Positions 1 through 11,280 of a DNA stretch of 64,000 bases are shown piece after piece. The stretch is taken from assembly GCF_963678635.1 (NCBI RefSeq), contig NC_087065.1:43525430-43589429 (forward strand). Direction: 5' to 3'. Below the pieces are notes generated by a model. That model was not told the origin of the DNA. It was given only the letters and a program-made list of their open reading frames with translations, and did not search any database. A program made the position numbers and the translations under genes. Every line of letters begins with the position of its first letter. The first letter of the stretch is position 1. This DNA comes from Symsagittifera roscoffensis (taxonomy: Eukaryota > Xenacoelomorpha > Acoela > Convolutidae).

Positions 1-1074
1 ACACTGATAATGATCGCTACCTATTCGCGAGTGAGAAAGTCTTCGATAACGCAGAAGATGACTTGGAGATGATAGCGGTGCCTGCAAAGGAGAAAGGAGT
101 ACAAAATTTTGCACAAATATAACGCAATAGTATGGCATCAACTCTGTCAGAAGGAACTATTATTCAGATCACCTGATCAAATGGACCATCAAGGAATTGA
201 TAAAGTGTGCCAGAGAATCTTGAAACGCTTTGAATGGGCTGCAATGAAGAAGGCATGCAAAAAGTGGGTGACGGCTTGTTTGTGATGCTAGCAGGTGAAA
301 GATCCCAGGAATTTACTATTCCGCTTGCAGTGAATCGAGTCGTCCGAGTTCGGTGAAGTGGTACAAACCGATCATCAGAAGATGTGTATGACAGCAGTGG
401 CTATAATCAGGTCTTAGTGATGATCGACCACTTCACCAAACATGCAGAAGCCGCTTCCTGTACAACGGCCTCAGCTGAAGAGACTTACGATCTTCTGATC
501 AATACTTGGATAGACAGACATGGATGCCCGATGACATTCCAGTCAGATAATGGAACTGCTTTTATAGGAGCTCAGGCTCATTCTACGACGTACCCTTTCC
601 AGACGAATGGCTTAGTGGAAAGATAAAATTTGACTCTGGTGTCGATTGTGAGGGTGTACTGTTCCCTATACGTGACTGATTGGGACAGATATTTGCCACA
701 AGTAATGAGAGCTTACAACAGTACGCAGCATTCCACCAAGGGAATTAATCCGCACATGATGTTGACTGGGCATGAAAAGTCTTTCATGCCTGAACTTGTT
801 GCTTTTCACTGGGCATGAAAAGCAACAAGTTCAGGCAAAGCAGAGAAAAAAGTTGGGCAAAAAACTAGCTGTTGCAAAAATTTACTCAGTAGGAGACTAC
901 GTATGGGTTTTTCAGAACCTTATCCCACCGAAAGGAACGAAAAAACTCATAAAGAAATGGAGGAGGCCGTTTATGATAACAGCGGTACATCAAAAAGGAA
1001 GTTTTTACAGGCTCAGTACTGGCCGCGTTATTGAGAATATTAAGCCACATAACCCGTCCAAAAAAGACTGGTGA
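1..1074 (+). pseudogene. Element D integrase remnant
   Basis: Retroviral-type integrase, which would join element cDNA to the genome. The HHCC zinc-finger region is recognisable near 165-300, though a stop interrupts its Cys pair. The catalytic core follows: MIDHFTKHAEA near 420, the second Asp in FQSDNGTAF near 540, and the Glu in TNGLVER near 605-626 followed at once by a stop. The spacing between the second Asp and the Glu is shortened by a small deletion. The C-terminal GDYVWVFQ and KKWRRPF segment (the GPY/F-type module) lies at 890-975. A deletion of about 40 codons plus an inverted insertion disrupts 770-840. Not functional. Confidence 0.85.
787..837. repeat. Perfect 22-bp inverted repeat inside the decayed integrase gene
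   Basis: The arms at 787-808 and 816-837 are exact reverse complements with a 7-nt spacer. In elements A and C this part of integrase has no such palindrome. The right arm matches the expected coding sequence (QQVQAKQ, compare QQAQIRQ in C), while the left arm replaces about 40 codons missing from D. This looks like a template-switch or fold-back replication error. Confidence 0.85.
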
Positions 1075-2128
1075 ATACCTGAAGTCATGGAGGAGGGTGA
1101 TTACTTGATAATGGACCCTACTTAGGAAGTCAACGAGAAAAACACCAGAAAATACACGATGGGAATGAGGTTTTGGAAGAAGATACATGCCCACCATTGG
1201 ATCTGAATCTTAACAAGATAAATGAGGCGGATGAAGAAACCTAACCTTATGCAGAAGAGGACTGGGAAAAACCCGAGCAGATAGAGATTCCCAAGCACAT
1301 GGAACCGGATCTACCCTTTTCGATGCAGACACGACAAATTGGCAGGAAAAGAGCCGCGAGAAAGTATAGTCTTTTGTGGGACGACTTTGTAGTGGACAGG
1401 ATAGACCTTAAAATGGTAGTAGAAAATCTCTTGGGTCAGGAGGAGATAACGGCGTCACAGGAAGAAGACATTATAGATGATCAAGACAACAAATGACTCG
1501 ACGCTCTGTCTAAGCCCGAAGAGGAGTTTGACGTCAAACAAAAGCAGTCTTTCCATTAAGAGTTGATGAACCTGCGCGTCTTTGAGTGGTAGAACGAAAT
1601 GACATCAGACCAAAAGAATACCAGTGTCACGATTCAGGACGTAGACCGCGAGAGCATGAAGTAGGTAAAGAATGACAACCATGATCCAAACTGAGCAGCC
1701 CAGGAAGGGCCCTTGTTCATTCCTGCGTCCAACCTCAACTTAATATCCGGCATGCATTCGGCGGGGACGTAGATGGATGTTTTTATCTGGGGAGTGGGAT
1801 AAGACCTACCAGCACTGAAAAACTGTTTTTTTTTTTAAATCGAAAATGGCAACAGAAACAGGTGATTTATAGGCAAAAATAGATGACGGCGCTAAGAAAC
1901 CAGCGAAAGAAAAAGCAACGCGTGGACCCTGAAGATTTGGTTTAGTCCCTGGCAGGACTATGAGGTTTACCAGTAGAGAGGGGAGTGAAAGAACTCTCGC
2001 ATCCGATGTATAACCCAAACAGAGGACGACTGTTTCCTCGAAAGCGGTACGCGCTTATACGCGTAATCTTTTCGAATACCAACAAAGAAGTGTATCTACA
2101 GAAGAAGTTTTATTCAAGTATAGGTTAA
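1075..2128 (+). pseudogene. Element D integrase tail and macrodomain-like remnant
   Basis: Decayed C-terminal part of ORF1. Matches to the tail of element C include PYAEEDWE (about 1250), DFVVDRID (about 1385), NLRVFEW (about 1567) and MDVFIWGVG (about 1772). From about 1880 the second half of the macrodomain-like module remains: VDPEDLV, PVERGV, NPNRG and VYLQKKFY before the stop at 2126-2128. The first half of the module, including the strand that holds LVTK in A and C, appears deleted. Several stops. The conserved Y(D/N)PNRG motif shows that this module was already present in the ancestor of D and A/C. Confidence 0.75.
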
Positions 2129-2465
2129 GTATAGGTTGAGTGTGGTATTTTTATGCGTTATTTTATTAGGGATATGGGCTTGGAAGGATTAGTGACCACA
2201 AATGCTCGAACAACAATTTCCAGAAACGATCCAAAGCGTGGACTGACCACTCGTAGATCAGTTTTCAAGATTTCAAACAGAATTTTAGTCTCTTCTGACT
2301 ATTTTGACTGTTTTCAAAATACGTTTTATTATACTTTGGGAGCAATGTTGACTGACGTGATAGTATTGAACTTGTTTATAGATCCTGATTGATCGAAATT
2401 ATTTTCTAAACCTCAACCTTTTGCGAATCAATTTATGGAAATCATACAATCGAACTGAACCAGAA
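2129..2465 (+). other. ORF1-ORF2 intergenic gap of element D
   Basis: Between the ORF1 stop and the first ORF2-like codons. AT-rich. The two palindromes conserved in the corresponding gaps of A and C are not visible here. A 79-codon open frame at 2153-2392 has no match to the other copies and I do not consider it a gene. Confidence 0.5.
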
Positions 2466-3640
2466 CTGAAAACTTTGATGAACTGATGGATTAAGCCGAG
2501 GACTACGTAGGACCTGTCATAGAAGGGCTCTATGGTTGGCTACTAAAAATAGACTACGCCCATTATTACCCAGAAATAGTCATGATGACGGCTGCTCTGA
2601 CGAACATCCTAGGGCATGACAGCCGTGGCAGCCCCAGTCATGCTGATGGCAGCTTGGAGCGAGCATGGAATGTTGGACCGCCCGAGCTTGTGAGTCATGA
2701 GATGGAGGAATGGAACGTTCTCTGCAAACGACTTCGCGCACGAACATTGGGGGGGGGGGGGTAACGTGAAAACGTACCAGCCTGGAGAGTTGCTTCTCCC
2801 AGTCAACCCTAGGCCCGGCTTGAGGAGTGGACATCAAGCTTTCCTCCATGAAATGAGTAGCAAGGCTGTCTCATCTAGCTCGCAGTTGAAAGCTGCAGTG
2901 CCAGCCCAGAGAGCCAGCGTAGAAGAATAAGAATTACAGACGAACGAGACAATGGAAGATCTGAACGAGACGAGAGACGAGATGGACCGAGTGAGAAAAA
3001 CTTTGGCCAGAACTCAAGAAGGTAGAGACATGTGGAGGAGACTAATAGAGGACTGCAACAAAATGCAAGGAGAAGAGATAGAATGCTTGAGGCAGGAGTA
3101 TAAGGAGCAACCAGAACGATTGGGCATAGCTAAAGCGGAAGGACCGTTACCTGCAGGAAACATTCCCCGTGGGAAATCGCCGATGGAGCTCCTGACACCT
3201 CGCGGGCTGAGTCAGACAACTGAAGTTCAACTCTCTACAGGACCTGTTAGAGTGACAATCCCTGACCCAGGCGACACCCTGGGTGATCCAGTTGTAGAGA
3301 CAACGATGAGGCAGCTGGTGGAAGCCGCTGGTCGAATCCTGGTCTTCATGAATGTGCCAGATTCCGGAGTGACTGCACCCTATGGAACAATTGATGATAC
3401 CGGAGGTCTCCTCGGAAGTGATAAAGAAAAACAAGAGCTGGAACTGCTTCGAAAACGGGACCAGGAAAAACCAGAAACCTCAGGGAGATGCCGACGAAAA
3501 AAATGTCAAGTGAGCTTGACATACAGAAAAACAACCAGATCATGAATAGCGTCACGGGAGTTCCAGACAGGTATAAGCGAGCGTGTTTTAAAAAAAAAAA
3601 ACTTGAAGTCCGCTGATGAATTTGCAGCAACCACCTCATC
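2466..3640 (+). pseudogene. Element D ORF2, N-terminal helical and coiled-coil part
   Basis: Corresponds to the first about 450 codons of ORF2 in A and C. FDELMD at 2470 matches NELMEF at the ORF2 start of A, although the start codon is not preserved. TAALTNILGHD (about 2586) matches VVALLNALGRE. The open stretch 2952-3545 is rich in Glu, Arg and Lys with heptad-like spacing and matches the coiled-coil segment of A. VTIPDPGDT (about 3255) matches IPDPSDT in C. A run of 11 G at 2751-2761 causes or masks a frameshift. Confidence 0.7.
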
Positions 3641-4180
3641 GGCACATCTTTTTTGATTTTGGGTGAGAGTCTTGTGAGAGAGTTACAGAATGGAGAACCT
3701 CATGGATCACTACGGTGATGGCATTCGAAAGTGCCACAGTAGCCCAATTATATCGAATGGTTGAGGTGATGAACCCGGGCAGAATTGTAGAAGTAATGAT
3801 TTTTGAAGGCGTCAAAAACAGGTCTAGGAGCTCAGATTCAGAAGAAGGTCAATGGGAAGCATTGCTAATGTGCCTGTTTACTGCGGTGTGACAAAAGTTT
3901 CAGTGCGCGATACTGACCGTCTGCACACCAGCATTAAGTTCAAGAACACAGTCTGCTTTGGCAAGAAGTCATAATGAAAAAGTCGTGAGGTGGTTAAAAT
4001 AGTGCGTAATCTGGCAATTCGCTATGTTGGACGAGTGATCGTGAGGTATTTGAAGCACGAATTGAGAGCGCTGGATCGAGCCAGATTCACCACAGATGGA
4101 ATACACATCGACAGCCTAAAAGGGCAGGCCTGGATGAACCGTGTATTCTGTGAGCGGTTTGACGAAGTAGAGGTTGAGCT
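3640..4180 (+). pseudogene. Element D ORF2, SGNH hydrolase domain remnant
   Basis: SGNH/GDSL-type hydrolase domain. Block I reads ILGESLVRE near 3658, with Glu in place of the usual Asp of GDS. Block V reads TTDGIHIDSL near 4094, keeping the Asp-x-x-His pair, and the following helix WMNRVF matches WVNDVF in A. The middle of the domain, including the GTND block, is scrambled by frameshifts. Conservation of block V in such a diverged copy supports a catalytic role in the ancestor. Confidence 0.7.
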
Positions 4181-4929
4181 ATTTGACCACGGAGCATTGA
4201 GGGCCGAGGAAGCGATGAACATGCAGACAAAATTAACCTTTGTGCCACTTACTCTGGAAACATGTCTATGATCAGTCTCAGCCGTGCCACAAATAGCGCA
4301 GAGCTCGAGTAAGCAAGAACAGAGGTCAGACGTACTTGACCGACTGGAAGAGGCACCAGCGAGGAGATTTCAATTTCCGACGAAGACTGGGAACAGTCAA
4401 TCAGACGGACACGACCACAGGCACCTCCAGATCAGAGACGATGACGACTGTGAGAAGGGAAAAGCGACATTCGGATAGGAGTTCCCTGATGTGGTCGAGA
4501 CCCATACCTTCCCCTTTGCACGTTTATAAAACGAATTTAATGAAACTGAAGCTCCCGAAGGTAAGATTTGCAGCTGATGCAATGAGAGTGCTGAACGGAT
4601 CAAGATTGTCATTAAACGGACTGTACTAGATTGTAGGAGTGGTCTGGTTGATAGCGGCGAAATTCAACTTTAGCTGTCCGACAGCATTGCAGTTGGCTGA
4701 CCTCGAGGGACTGCCCTCGAACAACACCATGGTCCTGTTAATGCCAGACCATTGCAAGAAGTACAAAAAAATTACAGCGAGCAAACTAGCGAAGAGAGAC
4801 CGGACATATTCTTGACTAAGAGAGCACCCACTGGGCAACATGTGAACATGTTCGAAAAGGTACGAGCATCTCTGTTTATGTGAAGGAGAGAGTTTATTTG
4901 CCCAAGAGGGTGATCTGGAACGATATGGT

Positions 4930-5590
4930 AGCTTGAAGCTCAAACTTGATGAGACCATCTTTGCCGCCTATGACAAAGCACATATGAGAATAGCCAAGAA
5001 ACTAGTGATTGCGAGCTCGGGCTTTGTGAACAGTTCCAAGTCTTTGTTCTGGCTAGATGTGAATATGTTGGCAGAAAAATACCTGGATTGGATGCAATCC
5101 CTTTCAAAGGCCATTGCGGTTCAACGATGAAAAGAGTGAACCCGATAACGATTGTTTTTACCGGCATCAACGATCTTTTGCATAGCAGAGACCTCCTGAG
5201 CAGACTCAGAGAGCCAGTAATGGTAGAGGCTGCTGCGTGGCCGGCAGACAATGATGTTCAGGAGTCCATGTGCGAGATATGTAAGGATTGAAAGAAGGCG
5301 GATTCCAGAAGATAATTCCAAAGCCAGTATTTGTGATATCCCCGGGTTATGCGCATCTCAGGACGGGTTGAATTTCATGTACCCTAAAATTGCGCTCCTC
5401 TCCGATGGAAAGTTTGCTGTGATAATACCTGCAACAAATCGAGAAGAGGAAGCGAGAAATCTGAGACCGTCATGAGAGGATTGAAAAGCCATTCGCTACA
5501 CATGCTAGTGTTGGATGAAGTAATGGGATAGGAGCTGTTCAATTTCAGCAGACAACTCAAGATGAAGCCAGGAATCGAGGACCTGTGGTC
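4930..5590 (+). pseudogene. Element D ORF2, second SGNH-like domain remnant
   Basis: Matches the second fold of ORF2 in A and B. FAAYDKAHMRIAKKLVIASS (4959 onward) corresponds to FAAYDPLEMKAAKYLIVASS in A. FTGINDLLHSRDLLSRL (5157 onward) corresponds to VAGSNDYLQSRGLLTRL. ISPGYAHL (about 5335) corresponds to LSPGYAAL. Several stops and frameshifts. The G-x-N-D turn resembles block III of SGNH hydrolases, but no nucleophile or Asp-x-x-His pair is seen, so I infer a non-catalytic relative. Confidence 0.6.
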
Positions 5591-7270
5591 CACAGAAATG
5601 GAGGTAAAGAAGGACGAAAATAAAAGGCAGAACGCCAAAGAAAGAAGCCCACCTGGAAGCTATGATTTTTCGGGCAAAAAATGGGGCGAACAAGTAGCTG
5701 CACTTGGATCCTCCAGTAGCAGCATTAGGCATGGAGATTTTTGATCGGGGTCCACCTCTGGCCTTACCACGCTTAATTCGTAAAAGAAGTAAGCCTGGCG
5801 GAGAGCGAAGGAGAGAAGTCAACGGAATTCGTGGACAAGATGAACCATACGACTCTTGCGGCCTTCTGCAAAACTACGGGAGAGGAAGATTTTGAGAGTA
5901 AAAATACCATTTTGGAAGGGTTGGGAGCAGGATGGACTGCAAACTTCCTGGCAAAAATCTACCCATGAATTTGTGCCATCTATTATAGGAATTCGTCAGG
6001 TGCTATACGATTCTGCCGCGGCGTTCGCGGTCCCTCACCTGAAATTAGAAGATTGCAGGAGGGCGGTGTTGCACCTGAACCCTCATTTCAGTAGTGGACT
6101 GGAGTACACTCAATTGGCGCGAACAGAATGCACTGCGTGAAGCGATGAGCAAAGATTTGCTGTTTGGGAAAGTAGCAGAGCCCTGCGTGGCGGCGATGAA
6201 TTTCAAAAACCACTTACGCCATCGAATGGGTGAAGTGGATAGAGGGAATCTTGAAGTAATCCTAAGGATCTGGAATTTGCGACCTTACCATAAGTCGAAT
6301 GGCGAGATAACTAGGATTCCTCGATTAATAGCCTCATATCAGAAAGTGAGAAAAAAAACCGAAGACTTGGGCGATCACATGAGGCTACCAGAAGAAATAC
6401 CAGAATTTTCCCAAATACGGAAGATGTTGCTCGTAGCAGAATCCGTAGTACACACTCCTGCTGAAAGCGTTTGAAACCAACGACAGAAGGATGACAAGGT
6501 TTTTTGAGTCGATGGACCCGTGATTTCAGAAACGCTGCCGTGCTGCAGTATACGCAGCTTGCATACGTAATGAGTCGACAAGGAGGAGAATGAGCAATGC
6601 AGCAACTCCTTAACCTGGAAGATTCAAAGAGGAGTGGGCCAATTTGGACCTGGTGCCAACCATTATGAGGGGGAAAGCAGATTTGCAGCAGGCTGCAGTG
6701 ACAGTCCTGACTGTGAGGCCAGAGTTGGCAATAACTGGGAAGCCGCTGACCAGAACTGCTCTAGCGCCATTCGGCTGCGAAGAAGTCATTAGAAGGTACC
6801 TGGGCCGTGGAGGCCAGTCAGCAGTTGAGCTAGTCGTGCCGAAGCTACCAATCGAAACCATGAATGATGAACAAGGATCTTCAGGATCGGGGAAGAGTAA
6901 AGAGCGAGATGACGAAGAACAAGAAGACCGTCAGCCGGAAGAGCCAATGGAGCAGGAACCTGACCAAGCGGGGAAAGGATGACGACAAAGCTTCAGTAGA
7001 TGGTGCGTCGAGCCTGGATTTCAGTATCCTGCATGAACACGAATCGGAGACGGTGGCGGGGACGACTGAACAAGCGGAGGATGAAATTCCCCCATTGGAA
7101 CCTCCCTCAGCCTTCATGAATATAGCTCATAACTTGCCGGAGAGCAGCTCTCCTGGCAAGAGCGAAAGTACGACAAATTTTTTTTTAACAGAATCTCCGC
7201 GAAGGAGAAAAACACAAGGCACAGATCGAGTACCTTTTCTGGAAATCCTGCCAGAAGAAGAGTAGAAAGT
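5591..7270 (+). pseudogene. Element D ORF2, middle region
   Basis: Unrecognised family; identified only by matches to ORF2 of A, B and C. LFGKVAEPCVAAMNFKNHLR (6160 onward) corresponds to LFGRIAEPGWVLMDFNNHFK, and VILRIWNLRPY (about 6258) to PKLWNLRPV. An acidic linker lies around 6870-7090. ESPRRRK (7190) and LEILPEEE (7240-7263) match ESPRRRK and LSTLPEEE in A and C. The PRRRK-to-LPEEE block is among the best conserved parts of ORF2 between subfamilies. Confidence 0.65.
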
Positions 7271-9143
7271 CCACCACCCTGATTATGAGAACAGAACAGG
7301 CTGCGACAGAACAGGCAGAGTTGATTTTATGGGAGAGATCTGGACGGTAGTGCAGTGCTATGGAACTTAATTCATGTTGAAAAAGGTCTCAAAAGACCAT
7401 TCATACAGGAAATCCTTGACAAATAGCTCATTGATTCCGCCACTGATGAAAGTGAGACAAACTTTCCATTCAAGATGACGCATCATGAAAGCAACGAGGA
7501 AGTGTTGTATCTGTCTAGAACTCGGAAAGGGACAGTGCGATCGAATATAATCACCAAAGCAAGCAACTGAGAATGAACATTAAGGAACCTGTGGATCTAA
7601 AACTCTTAAGAAAGATCGGTGAAAGCCGAAAGTTCTCGAACTAGGAGCTTAGGCTCACGAAAAAATTGATGGGTCACTGCTGAAGTCCAGTGAATACTGT
7701 GGACCGATCAGAAAATCATACCGCTATGTGTCGGGAATTGTTGAGATGGCGTACAATCCCTTCATCAATAAAGACATGCGTGATTGTTACTTCGACTACG
7801 AACAAGCTGTGTATACGAAAAAACTGGGACTCCGGTTGTTGAGAAAATCAGTGATAAGAAGTTCTGCCAGTCAGCAAGTCAAGCTGGGACTTGTAATGGA
7901 AGACAATGTGACTGCGCCTTCCATACCGAAATCTGACAACAGTGTGGGGTTTAAATTGGGATTCTCGGATGAATTACTGAGGACAAATTTTATGGGAGTT
8001 AGGGAATTAATGAAGCCATCATGATGCGTGAGTCTGAATGCCATTTGCGAGCGACACAGGATATACAAAGTCAACACCATCTCTAATTTGATCACTACAG
8101 CTTAGAGGAGCAACCGAAAGAAGAATGCGGAGTTGCCTGAGAATTTTTACGCGTAACTTTTTAATGTGTTTGCCGCAGTTCCAGAAAGAAACATGGACGG
8201 TTTAAAACTGATACTTGGAAAGAAGGCCATAGGTTATGCTTTTGGGAACTTAAGTGATTTTGACAGACAAAAGCAGAAAGGATCAGCAGCAACGGATTAT
8301 AATGCGGTAATTGACACTGAAGAATGCGACCAGGGGATGATTGAAATGGAACGACTGCTGGAAGCGTCAGGGAAACGAAATTGGAGAAGCATCATGTTAA
8401 CACATGATGAGTTCCCATACCATTGTTTGCTACAAACATGGTGGTATCCTGGGCGAAAAAATCTGGTGTTGATCTGGGACTCTGGAGAGCTGCTCTCCAC
8501 TCATCACAGCCCATAACAAAAGTGATAGTTTGAGTTATGGTTGCGATTAGATGGCTGGAAGCTTCTGTTAGATAGAATAATCGACAGAAAGCACCGACTG
8601 AGAAACATTTGGAAAAACTTGATTGTCTGAAATATTTTGATCTTTTTGAGAAAATGTGCAAAATCCTGAACATTTTTATGGAAGTAAATAAACTATGAGC
8701 TAGAAGACGACTGATGCCTTGGTTGAGAGCCAACATGACTGCCTGGCTGTTTGAGTATGCTGAAAAGCATATGTCGAAGCACAGCAGTGTGTACTGTTCG
8801 TATCAGATGGACATAGGGTAAGAATTTTTCAAGCGAGCTTTCGTAACACACCCGAATACTGTATTCATTGCAGGAGAAAAGAACGTTGAAAATGATTGAT
8901 TCCGACGGAAAAGAAAGAGAAGAAAAGTCCAAGGAAGATCTGGAGAGAAATGTGACATTGTCTCTTCACAAAAACTTCTGGGAAACAATCTTAGACCCTT
9001 TCTCTTGTTGCAAGCAAAGAGTAGAGGAGCAGCAGTGTTGTACGACTGCCTCCAACTGTGTCAGAATGACCACTGATGTGTTGCAAGACACTGAAACCAA
9101 AAGTACAGAGTCGATGTCGCAGGAGAAGGAGATGGAACAGTAA
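7271..9143 (+). pseudogene. Element D ORF2, C-terminal region
   Basis: Unrecognised family. YRYVSGIVEMAYNPF (7722 onward) matches FQYVSGIPGMAYNPF in A. LTHDEFPYHCLLQTWWYP (8396 onward) matches RTHGEYPCHCLAQTLWYP. The last segment, 8868-9143, contains LERNVTLSLHKNF, a CC pair and an acidic end, matching the C-terminus of A (LERNVSLCLHNSF). The copy ends with a stop at 9141-9143. Frameshifts separate the open pieces at 7728-8024, 8166-8516 and 8868-9143. Sequence from 8521 onward is repeated in the tandem array. Confidence 0.75.
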
Positions 9144-11280
9144 CATTAGCCGAAAGACAATATGCAACGATTAGAAAATTTAGAAGTTTTAGAACATCTA
9201 AACGACGAAAACTTTTTAAAAAAGATGAACAAAGAAGTAGCAAAGATGGAATTTAAAATCTGATTTAACTTGTGTGGGAAAAACTCAAATTAGCAACACG
9301 CTAACTAAGCTTGATAATGGAAATTGAACCAGGAAAAAATTATAGTTAATTTGAGTTTGATGTTGCTGCAATTATAAAATTGCACCGAGTTTCCTATTTT
9401 TTCTATTCAGGACTAGTAACAAAAAAGTTTCCGAAGAGGAGAAGCATTTTAGTTTGTTTGTTGGCAGGACTGTCCTGCATCCCAACTTTTATTAATCCTA
9501 GGAGAAAAAGTTCTAACTAGAGACAATAACACTAGAAGTCAGAAAAAATATTTTATCTTGAGTCATATCCTCAGAGTGCAGATGATTAGTGAAAACGTTA
9601 GAAGGCTTTAGCAACGTAGTATAATGCCATTTGTAGCACGTAGTGAGTCAATGTGATGTGGATAAAATTTCTTTTGATGCTCGTTGTAAGTTCTGTTCGA
9701 TGGCACTACCAATTTGATGAGTTACTCGAAGTTCAATGAGGACATTGACCAGGTCAAACAGGGAGTATGTGACATTCGACCAGAATGACCGAAGAGGCAC
9801 GTCATCACCAATTTTTTATTTCGAACACTTGATTGGGAAAATTGGTTGTTTTGAACCATTACTAGTATTAATCATTCAATTGAACATCTTCGGAGGTGTT
9901 AATTTGGACTTACGAAATAATTTTCAAATTTTGGATTTGCGTGTGCATGACACGTAGCAGTTTTATTTTCCGCAGCAACGGATGTGCGCGAAAATCAGAA
10001 CGCCGATTGACACAACAAGAAATATAGCGAACGACAGAAAATGTAATCACCAATTTTCAAAGCAGAGCGCTCCGAGTTGTAAAGAATGTACATCTACAAT
10101 CGTTACTGAGCAATTCCCGAAAATCGGGAGGGCTATCGGGAGGAATTTACTACCCTTTCTGATGGCCAAGAAGACTTCTTTTCGTCCGGATTCAAGAATC
10201 CGGAAGGGTCTAGGAGAAGTATTGATAACTATATTTTTACAACTTTTAGCTTTCCGGAATTTCCTGAATTATAACAGTCGCCTACTTAAGTCACATATGA
10301 GGTTAAAGATAAATAGGCCCTATAACCATTGGCTCAAGAGTCAGGGACACTATCTATTGTGTTTTTCTACCTCAAGCGGTCGGAGCCAATTCGGTTCACT
10401 TGCGACATGAGACTAAAACCCTTGTTACAGCTTAAAGGCCACTGCCAGTACCAGCACGATCTCTAGAATTGAGTTACTAAATTAATATGTAACTCTAGAA
10501 TAAGTGGGTATATAAGTTTAACTCGAGAAGTTTGTAATGAATTAGTTTTAGCTCACGAAATAAGTTTTTGGTCTGGACCATTGGGAGACTTTCCACCGAA
10601 GGATCACTCTGGTCCACTTCTAATATATCTCTTCTTTACTCGCGATCGAGCTGTCTTATTCTGTTAAGAATAAAACAGCTCGATTCTCGTTCGAATTATG
10701 TATCGGAAATTGCGAATAGCAATTTCCCGCTGCTATTTTTGATTACTTTCCCGCGATTGTGTTTTGAATCTTCTGATCTTATTTTTTTGATATTTTTAGT
10801 TGTTGCGAGAAACTTGAGCATATCATGCTCAATTCGAATTTTTGAATAACTAAATTTTACCCTAAAATCATGTCTTTTGCGTGGCTCAAGGTCAAACTTC
10901 CAAAAATGACCGACTGGCATATACTCCCCGGAATCAAGATCGATGTCCTCATCGCATGTCGTCGTCTGTCAGTGAGCATCCAGAATGTTGAGTTCGTCTC
11001 AAGATACAGTGCCAGTGGTCATTTACAGAATCTTGCAGCAGATTTAACATTATCTACACCCCAAAATTCACAACCATGCAAAATTGTCACATTATAGCTA
11101 AACAGCAATCAATATCTGCATACACCTGCACCCTGAATTTCCGCTTTGTAAGCTAATGATTAAAATTTCTTTTGCTTTACCCTTTCAGAAAATTGTCATG
11201 CAGCATTTTGATTTATATAGTAATCATAATATTTTAGTAACAATAACTTTTCATTAAATTTTATTTTCCGTGCCCTGAAT
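9144..11280. other. Non-coding spacer of array unit 1 (LTR-like candidate)
   Basis: AT-rich, without a supported gene. It holds several stem-loops (listed separately), a + strand TATATAAG at 10508-10515 and a + strand AATAAA near 10670, which would fit an LTR read on the + strand. In contrast, 10914-10990 resembles the LTR/polypurine-tract junction of element A read on the - strand (GGCATACTCCCCGGA followed by a similar 3' leader). The orientation is therefore unresolved. A 73-codon open frame at 9736-9957 recurs in each unit but has no recognisable content. Confidence 0.6.
10115..10727. repeat. Cluster of five stem-loops in the array spacer
   Basis: 10115-10129: TCCCGA stem with AAA loop. 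10185-10204: 9-bp perfect stem with AA loop. 10462-10499: TCTAGA and GAGTTAC arms. 10645-10684: 18-nt arms with one mismatch and a 4-nt loop, the right arm containing AATAAA. 10705-10727: 9-bp perfect stem with 5-nt loop. All recur in units 2 and 3, some with small changes. Confidence 0.75.

Larger units (their letters stand above)
1..9143 (+). mobile_element. Element D: decayed giant Ty3/Gypsy-type element, 5' truncated by the window edge
   Basis: On the + strand this stretch reads, in order, integrase zinc finger and core, acidic integrase tail, remnant of the macrodomain-like module, a short gap, then ORF2 from the N-terminal helical part through the SGNH domains to the C-terminal Cys-rich tail. 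Every part aligns by eye with elements A and C, but at low identity and with dozens of stops and frameshifts. It is therefore an old copy of a separate subfamily. It is the only element in the window on the + strand. Its 3' end passes into a tandem array, so no clear 3' LTR can be assigned. Confidence 0.85.

Noticed and set aside
2153-2392. 79-codon open frame between ORF1 and ORF2 of D
   Set aside because: No counterpart in A or C and no recognisable content.
9736-9957. 73-codon open frame repeated in each array unit
   Set aside because: Units are recent duplicates, so its persistence is expected; no domain, and substitutions do not favour third positions by eye.
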